DNA of 64,000 nucleotides from Shewanella sp. UCD-KL12. GTDB lineage: Bacteria > Pseudomonadota > Gammaproteobacteria > Enterobacterales > Shewanellaceae. The stretch covers positions 278,964 through 342,963 of the forward strand of contig NZ_MPHJ01000005.1 in assembly GCF_001957125.1 (NCBI RefSeq). Reading direction: 5' to 3'. Both the position numbers and the translations under genes were made by a program. Of this stretch, positions 17,828-26,766 are shown piece after piece; the first letter of the stretch is position 1; every line of letters starts with the position of its first letter. Below the pieces are notes generated by a model that saw nothing but the letters and a program-made list of their open reading frames with translations, was not told where the DNA came from and searched no databases.

Positions 17828-19048
17828 GTGAACAACGAAGAATTTATAACAAAACGACGATTTATCATTAAGTTAGGCAAGTCGTTACATAAATTTGGTA
17901 CCCCTGCTTACCGACTAGAAGCCCACCTTCAAGCGGTCACTCAACTCTTGGGGTTGGAGGGATATTTTCTAATCTCCCCCACAGCTATGACCTTTGTGTT
18001 ACAACATGACACAGACCAAGAATATAACCATGTCGCCCGCGTTAATCCTGGCGAGTTAGATCTTGGCTCACTTGCCAGAACTGATGAGCTGGTCGAAGAA
18101 CTAGTTTCCGGAAAGCGCACGCTTTCTGAAGCACTAGAACGCCTCGAAGAGATAGCTAACAAACCTAATCCATACAGCAATAGGCTCACCCTACTTGCAT
18201 TTGGTAGCTCTGCAGGTGCCTTTGCCATGCTGATGGGCACCAGTTGGAACGATGTTTTCTGGTCAGCACTGTTAGGCCTTATGGTTTATGGCTTAGTTTA
18301 CCGTGCAGAGCGTTCTAAGCGTATGGCTGAAATGCTAGAACCTTTAGCCGCGATACTCTGTGCGGTTATCGCCAGTGCAATCTCTCACGTCGACCCCAAT
18401 ATCAATATGCCAGTAGTGATCTTATCCGGGATCATTATCTTTATTCCCGGGTTAGCCCTGACACTCGGTATGGCAGAACTGGCCGCAAGAGACTTAATAT
18501 CTGGAACAGCACGCATCATGGATGCCTTCATGCTGCTGTTTAAGCTCTACTTTGGTGTCATTTTGGGTATGGTTGTTGGCAGCGCTATTTTTGGTGACGC
18601 CATAGGTTTCGACCCAGACCCTGTGCCACAATGGGCTATCTGGTCTGCAGTCCCCATTCTTTCGATGGCGCTGGTGATCATATTCAAGGCACGAATGAAA
18701 GATGCTCCCTGGGGCATACTCGCCGGGATAGTGGCCTTCTTCTCCTCTATGCTAGGCAGCATCTACCTCGGAGACTCTATCGGTATCTTCTTCGGCGCAT
18801 TTGCCGTTGGTGTCTATTCAAACTTATTTGCTCGCTGGATGAAGGCCCCCGCCTCTATCGCACTCTTGCAGGGGATCGTCATCTTAGTCCCTGGCAGTAA
18901 AACCTATATTGGCCTTAATACGCTTATTTTAGGCGAGACCATGCTCAACCAATCACATATAGGCACGCAAATTTTCCTTATTTTTATGTCGTTAATTGCG
19001 GGATTAATATTCGCTAACGTCGCAGTGCCTCCAAGAAGAACGCTTTAA
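17828..19048 (+). CDS. ThrE-type threonine/serine exporter family protein
   Basis: A 406-aa polytopic inner-membrane protein. An N-terminal cytoplasmic region (about 1-115) opens with the family motif KSLHKFGTPAYRLE. About ten hydrophobic segments follow, first the ThrE domain and then a second ThrE_2-like half ending near residue 400. ThrE of Corynebacterium exports threonine and serine; here the two halves, which are separate genes in some bacteria, are fused. The start is GTG with only a weak AGG upstream, and no ATG exists nearby. Confidence 0.85.
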   Translation: MNNEEFITKRRFIIKLGKSLHKFGTPAYRLEAHLQAVTQLLGLEGYFLISPTAMTFVLQHDTDQEYNHVARVNPGELDLGSLARTDELVEELVSGKRTLSEALERLEEIANKPNPYSNRLTLLAFGSSAGAFAMLMGTSWNDVFWSALLGLMVYGLVYRAERSKRMAEMLEPLAAILCAVIASAISHVDPNINMPVVILSGIIIFIPGLALTLGMAELAARDLISGTARIMDAFMLLFKLYFGVILGMVVGSAIFGDAIGFDPDPVPQWAIWSAVPILSMALVIIFKARMKDAPWGILAGIVAFFSSMLGSIYLGDSIGIFFGAFAVGVYSNLFARWMKAPASIALLQGIVILVPGSKTYIGLNTLILGETMLNQSHIGTQIFLIFMSLIAGLIFANVAVPPRRTL

Positions 19049-19062
19049 TAAGTGATGATGTC

Positions 19063-19104
19063 ACTGAGCGCTAATATATCAAATTAGTGCTCAGTAATTT
19101 TTAC
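19063..19104 (+). terminator. Intrinsic terminator after the ThrE-type gene
   Basis: A 13-bp stem (19063-19075 with 19083-19095, one G-U pair) with a 7-nt loop is followed by AATTTTT. Confidence 0.85.
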
Positions 19105-19298
19105 CCTTTCGCATTTTCCTCTGCACCCTATACCCAGCCTGATGTGTCTCTTAAATTCAAACTAAAACTGAATAAAAATCACCCATTTATTTTCGGTTTC
19201 TCCTTGACTAACGCCGACTCCGAGTGTGTTATTAAGTTGTAATAAAATTTTTTAAATTGCGCAGCCAAACATACACTAAAAGTGTATAAGGCCTTTAT

Positions 19299-20984
19299 AT
19301 GATGGGATTAAAGCGGATTTTATCTCTATCTATTCTTTGTTTTTTGGCAAGCATGCCAAGCAGAGGAGACGAGGCCAGTGTACCTACTTCATCGGTATTG
19401 GCAGCCCAAGAGTGGGCATCTCTTCCAAGCAATAAAAAAACGTCTAAAGAGCCTATATTGATCCGCAAGATCGTGGTCTCCAGCCACCCTATCTTTGATG
19501 AATCAGAACCGGATACCTTTTTTATTCACCACTGGGCCAACTACCTACATATCAATACCCGTGAGCCTGTCATCATCAACAAGCTAGATTTCGGTGCTGG
19601 GGATGAGGTCAGTCAAAAAGATCTGGATGAAGCCCAGAGAATACTCAGATATGAGCCCTACCTTCGTGACGCCAAAGTCACAATCGCTGAGCCCGCCCCC
19701 GATGCGGACATCACCGAAGAGGGAGAAACTTTATTGGTTGAAACTTGGGACAATTGGTCTCTTTTACCCACATTGAGCCTTAGTCGAAGCGGCGGTGAGA
19801 GTAAATTTTCAGTGGGATTAAAAGAGGATAACTTTCTTGGTTATGGCATACGAACCCGTCTTAAATACAGTTCAGATGCCGATAGAACTGGTTACAAGTT
19901 TGCCATAGAAGCCCCATTAGAGAGCTTTGTTCAACACTCTAAAGTTGCGTTCCATTATGATGAGAATAGCGATGGCCAATCGACACAATTCTACTTCAAT
20001 AAACCTTTTTATACACTCAATACTCAAGACATGTACTCAGCCATGTACAGCGATGACCTGCGTGTCGATACAGTAAAACAAAATGGTATCGATATTAATG
20101 AGTTTGAGCATCAGCACGATTTTAATAGCCTAGTATATGGTTGGCGCATCACCCTAAATGATGACTCACGTTCTCGTATTATTACTGGTGTGACACAAGA
20201 TCGCAGTCAGTTCGATAATCTTGAAACCTATCCTGACTCTGCACTCCCTAAAGACAGAGACTTCCTCTACCCTTGGCTAGCTTACGAGTACCTTCAAGAT
20301 GATTTTAGAGTGCTCAATAATGTCCACCTTATCAACTATAACGAAGACTTTAACTTAGGTTGGCATCACTACTTTAAACTTGGCTTAGAAACCCAAGATA
20401 CCAATGACGGCTCACCTCTGGGTTATCACCTCAATTGGAAAACAACCCGAGGTTACCAAGCTGGTCAGGAGTTATTGCTGCTTAGCTTTGATGGCCAGGG
20501 CGTATTTGCCACCAGCCAAGATGACTTTTTTCAGGTCAATATAAACGCTGAATACTTTTATCAAATAGATCCTAAATGGACTGTCTATACAAAAACCAGA
20601 CTCAGTACTTCACAAAATAATTACTTAGATAAACCCTTTGCACTTGGCGATGATACAGGCATCCGAGGCTATCCTAACGACTATCAACACGGTGACAACC
20701 AGTGGCTGTTTACCTCTGAGATTAGAAACTATCCCAATATAAACTTGTATCAATTAGCTGAACTGGGCTGGGCTGCATTTGTCGATGTAGGGCAAGCCTT
20801 TGGTGGACCCGATGATAATAATGAGATCAACGGGCCAATTGGTAGCGTCGGCATAGGGGCGCGCATCTACTCCTCCCGTTCAAGCTATGGCAATGTCGCC
20901 CATATCGATTTCAGTGTCCCCTTTACTACTGGCGTTGAAGTAAACAGTTGGGAGTGGCGTTTTCAGGTCAGAAACCGATTCTGA
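19299..20984 (+). CDS. Omp85/BamA-superfamily outer-membrane protein with a short POTRA region
   Basis: A 561-aa protein with a Sec signal peptide (about residues 1-23). Residues about 50-150 look like a single POTRA-type domain (ILIRKIVV, then LDEAQRILRYEPYLRDAKV, then a VETWDNW strand). The remainder is a 16-strand barrel candidate. The Omp85 lid-loop motif is present as GIRGYPNDY (about residue 450), and the chain ends in Phe (VRNRF), as barrel substrates of BamA do. BamA has five POTRA domains and TamA three, so this is neither; two-partner secretion transporters also differ. The function is unknown: it may insert or translocate a specific partner. AAGG lies 8 nt before the start. Confidence 0.75.
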   Translation: MMGLKRILSLSILCFLASMPSRGDEASVPTSSVLAAQEWASLPSNKKTSKEPILIRKIVVSSHPIFDESEPDTFFIHHWANYLHINTREPVIINKLDFGAGDEVSQKDLDEAQRILRYEPYLRDAKVTIAEPAPDADITEEGETLLVETWDNWSLLPTLSLSRSGGESKFSVGLKEDNFLGYGIRTRLKYSSDADRTGYKFAIEAPLESFVQHSKVAFHYDENSDGQSTQFYFNKPFYTLNTQDMYSAMYSDDLRVDTVKQNGIDINEFEHQHDFNSLVYGWRITLNDDSRSRIITGVTQDRSQFDNLETYPDSALPKDRDFLYPWLAYEYLQDDFRVLNNVHLINYNEDFNLGWHHYFKLGLETQDTNDGSPLGYHLNWKTTRGYQAGQELLLLSFDGQGVFATSQDDFFQVNINAEYFYQIDPKWTVYTKTRLSTSQNNYLDKPFALGDDTGIRGYPNDYQHGDNQWLFTSEIRNYPNINLYQLAELGWAAFVDVGQAFGGPDDNNEINGPIGSVGIGARIYSSRSSYGNVAHIDFSVPFTTGVEVNSWEWRFQVRNRF

Positions 20985-21058
20985 TTGAGGCGAGATATCA
21001 CTGATACACGTATGTTTACAGACTAGACTTATCTTTATGGAACTTAGAGTGACTCTTT

Positions 21059-21853
21059 ATGCTTCGTTACAGCCTCTTACTTATACTGCTTTTCTCTACG
21101 ATTTTTCAGTCCCATGCTGAGTCGTTGAAGATCGTATGCCATGAATTTGCCCCCTTTAGCTACGAAGATGAAAACCATAACGTTACAGGGATCTTAGTTG
21201 AAATAACCAGACAAGCCTGCAAGAGTTGGGAGCACTCATGCGACATTGAACTCTTGCCCAATAAGCGCGCTAAACAAGTTTTTCACAGTGGCTTAGCCGA
21301 AGGGCATTTTCTTGGTTGGAATGCTGAACGCGCCAACAGTATCTGGTTCTCAGTTCCCCTGCTTGAAACTGAATATGGCTTCTACACACTCAAACATAAA
21401 GAGGTCAAAACAATTAACCAACTCGCCGGCAAAAATATCGGCGTTTTTGCTCCCTCAAACACTTACCAATCTTTGCTCGATATAGATAAAAGAGTGCAGC
21501 AGTCGGGCATGCCAGCTATGCATATCTATCAGTTTAATTCAGCCAATGAGCAACCATTGAAAATGCTATCGATTGAACGTTTCGATGCCTATTTCGTCAA
21601 CAGAGATGTTGGCGCGTTTTATGCCCACCAGCTCGGCTTAAATGGCCTAGACTATCTGGGTAGCGAAGACAAGATTCATTATTTTCTTGGATTTAAGATG
21701 AGATATAACAACTACGACATCATTAAATCTTTCAATCACCATTTAGATACCCTGTTACGTCAGGGCGAATTTGATACCTTATATAAACAGTGGAAAATGC
21801 AGCCTCCCAGCCTGCCCCAATCTGAATACTCCCCGTTGAATATCCCTTTTTAA
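21059..21853 (+). CDS. Periplasmic solute-binding protein, family 3
   Basis: A 264-aa protein with a signal peptide (residues 1-21, ending SHA) and the SBP family 3 fold: LKIVCHEFAPFSYED at the start of the mature protein, GILVEI, and a central INQLAGKNIGVFAPSN segment. Many such stand-alone proteins in marine gammaproteobacteria have no ABC transporter partner, and none is adjacent here. The ligand may be an amino acid or other polar molecule. It lies 74 bp after the Omp85-like gene, so co-transcription is possible. Confidence 0.82.
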   Translation: MLRYSLLLILLFSTIFQSHAESLKIVCHEFAPFSYEDENHNVTGILVEITRQACKSWEHSCDIELLPNKRAKQVFHSGLAEGHFLGWNAERANSIWFSVPLLETEYGFYTLKHKEVKTINQLAGKNIGVFAPSNTYQSLLDIDKRVQQSGMPAMHIYQFNSANEQPLKMLSIERFDAYFVNRDVGAFYAHQLGLNGLDYLGSEDKIHYFLGFKMRYNNYDIIKSFNHHLDTLLRQGEFDTLYKQWKMQPPSLPQSEYSPLNIPF

Positions 21854-21865
21854 TTTTTTGCCAAC

Positions 21866-22192
21866 TTAATGGCTATGCCCTTGTGAAAGATTGATCATCA
21901 CTACACCAGCAGCGACAAAGATCATTCCCACCCAAGCCGTCGCATCCAGGTGTTGACGATAAAAAAGCGCCGATAACATAGTCACAGTCACTATGGCTAA
22001 TCCTGCCCATAGAGCATGCACAACACCAACAGGCATCCCCTTCATCGCCTGACCTAAAAATAGAAAGGCAGTGAGATGTCCCAAGATAACCATAGCCGCA
22101 GGCAAAGGTCTGGTAAAACCATCGGTCGCCTTAAGTGCCACATGGGATAACGCTTCAGCCATTACCCCTAACAATAGAAAAACCCAACTCAT
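21866..22192 (-). CDS. Small multidrug resistance (SMR) family transporter
   Basis: A 108-aa protein with four predicted helices. The essential membrane-embedded glutamate of the family is E13 in GVMAEALSHVALKA, and the fourth-helix region has a WAGLAIVTVTML motif. SMR proteins work as dimers exchanging protons for cationic drugs, guanidinium or polyamines; which substrate applies here is not visible. It is downstream of frmA on the same strand, separated by about 135 bp. Confidence 0.85.
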   Translation of the reverse strand: MSWVFLLLGVMAEALSHVALKATDGFTRPLPAAMVILGHLTAFLFLGQAMKGMPVGVVHALWAGLAIVTVTMLSALFYRQHLDATAWVGMIFVAAGVVMINLSQGHSH

Positions 22193-22328
22193 AAATAGCT
22201 ACCTTATCTGAAACAGATCAAATTCCGCATGTGTTAGCGAGATGACATATCTACCGCTAAACCTAGTCACACCAAGTAAGATAAATGTTCAGGCATAGCC
22301 TATTTGCTATGCCCGAACCTTAAACGTC

Positions 22329-23459
<1,131 letters not shown>

Positions 23460-23891
23460 TTATCTTCTACCTTTCATTCTATTCAAGGCCAGCCATCTGC
23501 TCCCTTGTTTGTATGGCAGCTATTATAGCTATCTCACACAAGGTGATAATCCACCTACCAAGCAAATAACCTTTACCGTACAGTAACAATCCAGGTAGCC
23601 GTTCTCATTAATATGCTTTAACGATCTTCTCGCCTTAATATAAGTGCAGCTTTTACGCTTAGCTTGCTCAATAAAGCCTAAGGGATCACCTCGGAAACCA
23701 GCCAGCCAATTATTACAACTGAGTAAAAGTTATTTACCTTTTACACCAATTGTTCCTATTTAAAGCCAAATTATAATAGCCGCCATCAGATATCCCAGTC
23801 TCAATACACTAAATTGAAACTAAGCATTAAGCCCTGGGAGTCATCAATCAATATATGTAAAGCACCGCTCAGGGTGCGCGAAGGAACTATT
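23460..23891. other. Divergent intergenic region between frmA and the NDH-2-like gene
   Basis: About 430 bp without a convincing gene; the open frame reading into the next CDS has no upstream binding site. A small hairpin (GCACC at 23862-23866 with GGTGC at 23873-23877) sits just before the AAGGA ribosome binding site of the flavoprotein gene. Confidence 0.6.
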
Positions 23892-25103
23892 ATGTCTCGT
23901 GTTGTTATTGTCGGCGGTGGTGCTGCCGGGCTTGAGTTGGCCAGTATGTTAGGCCGCTCAGTAAATAAAAATGATGAAGTTATCTTAGTCGATGGTGAAA
24001 CCCACCATTACTGGAAACCAAGGTTCCATGAAATTGCTGCTGGCACATTCGATAGTGATTTAGATACCTTATGCTACTTCAGTCATGGGGCCAAAAATGG
24101 CTATATGCATTATCAAGCTTGGATGACAGATATCAATCGAGCAGATCAGCAGCTGATCGTCCGTAGACCCAGCGGTAATCTAGATACAATCAATTATGAT
24201 TACCTAGTGATTGCTATTGGCGCGATCAGCAATGACTTTGCCACTCAAGGAGCACTTGAGCACTGCTTGTTCCTGGATACTCCAGAGCAAGCACGTGACA
24301 GCTGGCAACAGATAAGCTCGTTACTGCGCTCAGGTGAGCAGCGTACTGTCAATATTGTAGGCGCTGGTGCTACAGGGCTGGAGCTAGCCGCCGAGCTGGC
24401 AAAAGTAAGTAGCAAGCTCGCTCAGAACCCTCACGCAGCGAAGCTAACAATCAACTTAATTGAAGCAAGCGATAGAGTCTTGCCAAATAGTCCGTTAAAG
24501 ATGTCTAAACATGCACAATCAACCCTAGAGAAATATGATATCAATCTTATGCTAGATACCCGCATCTCCCATGTAACAAGCCATAGCATGACCACCAGCA
24601 GTGGTCTCACTATAGATGCTGATATTCAGTTTTGGGCAGCGGGTATTAAGGCCCCTGATTGGTTAAACAACATCGCTGGGTTAGAGAGTAATAATGTTAA
24701 TCAGCTTAAGGTGCATCAAACACTAGCAACAACCTTAGATCCACATGTATTTGCACTGGGTGATTGTGCTGCCATTCCACAAAGTGATGGCACTATGGTG
24801 CCACCCAAAGCGCAAGCAGCAAACCGCGCCGCTGTACACCTATCAAAAAGCTTAGTTGGCTTAATGAAGGGTAAGGCATTGAAGCCATTCGTCTACAAAG
24901 ACGGTGGCATGGTGGTAGCTATTGGTCATAACTTTGCTATCAGCACTATGATGAATGACAGACTAATATTGAAAGGCCGTTTAGTACGTCGCCTCTACGA
25001 CACTATCTTTCGCTTACATCAAAAGACAGTCAGTGGCCTATTTACCATGTCACGCTTGATCATAGCTAAAAGGCTGAAGTGTATTTTTCAGCCGAGTAGG
25101 TAG
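23892..25103 (+). CDS. NDH-2-like FAD-dependent pyridine nucleotide oxidoreductase
   Basis: A 403-aa flavoprotein. The start at 23892 follows AAGGAACTATT and places the FAD-binding GGGAAGLE glycine motif (about residues 8-15) at the N-terminus; an upstream in-frame start adds 26 unrelated residues. A second dinucleotide motif, GAGATGLELA (about 163-172), binds NAD(P)H. ALGDCAA near residue 297 is the FAD-ribityl contact of this family. The C-terminus contains basic and hydrophobic segments compatible with membrane attachment. It probably oxidises NADH with quinone, like type II NADH dehydrogenases; sulfide:quinone reductase is less likely because the expected catalytic cysteines are not evident. 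Confidence 0.85.
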   Translation: MSRVVIVGGGAAGLELASMLGRSVNKNDEVILVDGETHHYWKPRFHEIAAGTFDSDLDTLCYFSHGAKNGYMHYQAWMTDINRADQQLIVRRPSGNLDTINYDYLVIAIGAISNDFATQGALEHCLFLDTPEQARDSWQQISSLLRSGEQRTVNIVGAGATGLELAAELAKVSSKLAQNPHAAKLTINLIEASDRVLPNSPLKMSKHAQSTLEKYDINLMLDTRISHVTSHSMTTSSGLTIDADIQFWAAGIKAPDWLNNIAGLESNNVNQLKVHQTLATTLDPHVFALGDCAAIPQSDGTMVPPKAQAANRAAVHLSKSLVGLMKGKALKPFVYKDGGMVVAIGHNFAISTMMNDRLILKGRLVRRLYDTIFRLHQKTVSGLFTMSRLIIAKRLKCIFQPSR

Positions 25104-25134
25104 CATAGCCTCACAATAATCAAATTAAATAGAT

Positions 25135-25167
25135 AGCCGTTTACTATGAAGTAAGCGGCTTTTTTTA
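25135..25167 (+). terminator. Intrinsic terminator after the NDH-2-like gene
   Basis: A 10-bp stem (AGCCGTTTAC at 25135-25144 with GTAAGCGGCT at 25151-25160, one G-U pair) is followed by TTTTTTT. Confidence 0.9.
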
Positions 25168-25202
25168 TGCGAAAACCTCTATAAATATGCTTTGATATTT
25201 AC

Positions 25203-26564
25203 TTATAATGAGATCTGCTCACGATGAGCCCACACCATGGTATCGCCCCACAAAGGCAACATCCACACACCGCTTTCATCATCCTGATAAAGCTGCCTCA
25301 AAACCATCCGCTCATTTTGAAGTACACTTTTACGGATCTCTCGATAGATGGTAGCAGACTCTTTAGATAATGTTTGCGGTCGAGTGAATGTTCGATCGTT
25401 AATATCAACGAGAAAAGTTTTAACTGTTTTGCCATCAACCTTGGATTGCTTAAGTTTAAAGTCACCACTAAATTGATACCGTATAGAGATCTCTTTAAGT
25501 TGATCGTCAGTAATACAGGCTGCGGCAACCAGTTTTCCTCTTATGTCCGAGTCAAAAATCAGCGATAAACGCACATCGGCACGCACAACATTCTTACTCT
25601 CGGAATAATAGTAGACATCGGCGCGAAAAATATCCTCTACCACCCCTTTATCGCTACCCTCAAACTGATCTAGCAGTATCTTATTATAGGTAACCTGTTC
25701 CATCCTTAATTTCGTATCGGCGAGCCATTGAATATCGAGCGGAGCAATAGGGGCGACAATAGAGCGAACAAGGTTAAGTGGCTGGCTGTCCACGCAGTTC
25801 TTTTCAAATTCATTGCATAAGGCTATAGATTCATACTGGCCATTATCAAACATAAACATCTGTTTATCTGAGCTGTTATTTAAAACAGCATCATAGTTAA
25901 CCCAGTTATCGAACTGATGTTCGACAGGAACGCGTTGATCGTGCTGATTATCTAACAGGACTGTATTGGCTAAAGATGGTGCTTCAGCTAAAGCAAAACT
26001 CCTCTCCGTAATGGAGGCTATGTTGGGCTCGGTGATTAATGACAGGGTATTCACGACTCTTTTTAGACTGCCAGTAAAATGCAATGTGGCGATAACGACC
26101 AATAACCCGACTAAAGATAGCCATCGGTAAATAAAATTTCTCCGGTGTTGAGCTGTGCTAGGCATTACCGCAGCTTTAGTCGTTATTTTCCCAGAAGGCT
26201 CAAAATCACCCATATTGCTTTTTTCGATATCAGTGCTGGTAAACGCTTGCTCTTTGAAGCCAGCAGTATCGACAATACAGAGGCTATAGCCATAACGGGG
26301 AATATTTTTAAGTTCAATCTCATCTTGGCTAGCAAGCTTTTTTCGTAAGCTACTCATACATTGAGTCAAAGATGAAGGAGCAACAACTCTCTGTGGCCAA
26401 CCAGCATCATTTAGTACTTCTTTGCTAACCACTTCACCAACATGTTCGACTAAACATTTTAAAACTTCTAACTCCGCAAGTGACAGTGCACTTCGACTCG
26501 AACTTTTAAGATCAACTAAGTCTCTAGCATCTAAGTCTATAATTAAAAATTCTGTAATTTTCAC
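25203..26564 (-). CDS. ToxR/CadC-type transmembrane transcriptional regulator
   Basis: A 453-aa protein. Residues about 15-95 form an OmpR/PhoB-type winged helix (LSLAELEVLKCLVEH, PSSLTQCMSSLRKKL, then NIPRYGYSL). A linker leads to a single membrane helix at about 148-165, after which about 290 residues face the periplasm and presumably sense a signal there. It belongs to the ToxR/CadC architecture, which activates genes directly from the membrane without a kinase. The periplasmic domain is not recognisable. It lies downstream of the undecaheme cytochrome gene on the same strand, separated by a terminator. Confidence 0.85.
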   Translation of the reverse strand: MKITEFLIIDLDARDLVDLKSSSRSALSLAELEVLKCLVEHVGEVVSKEVLNDAGWPQRVVAPSSLTQCMSSLRKKLASQDEIELKNIPRYGYSLCIVDTAGFKEQAFTSTDIEKSNMGDFEPSGKITTKAAVMPSTAQHRRNFIYRWLSLVGLLVVIATLHFTGSLKRVVNTLSLITEPNIASITERSFALAEAPSLANTVLLDNQHDQRVPVEHQFDNWVNYDAVLNNSSDKQMFMFDNGQYESIALCNEFEKNCVDSQPLNLVRSIVAPIAPLDIQWLADTKLRMEQVTYNKILLDQFEGSDKGVVEDIFRADVYYYSESKNVVRADVRLSLIFDSDIRGKLVAAACITDDQLKEISIRYQFSGDFKLKQSKVDGKTVKTFLVDINDRTFTRPQTLSKESATIYREIRKSVLQNERMVLRQLYQDDESGVWMLPLWGDTMVWAHREQISL

Positions 26565-26697
26565 AATCTACCCCTAGCGACTACTTAATACGTAGATCCA
26601 TAGCAGCACATGCTATACGATTTAACGATTTACAATGCTGATATAATGCTGAGTTCTGTCTAAATAACTCATACATTCTTAATATTTGTGATCCCTG

Positions 26698-26727
26698 TAA
26701 AAAGGCCCTAGAAAAATCCTAGGGCCA
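26698..26727 (-). terminator. Intrinsic terminator downstream of the undecaheme cytochrome gene
   Basis: GGCCCTAG (26704-26711) pairs perfectly with CTAGGGCC (26719-26726). On the minus strand the stem is followed by TTTTTAC. Confidence 0.9.
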
Positions 26728-26766
26728 AATACTTATAATCAAAACTTTGCAGGAGATGAATTTTTG

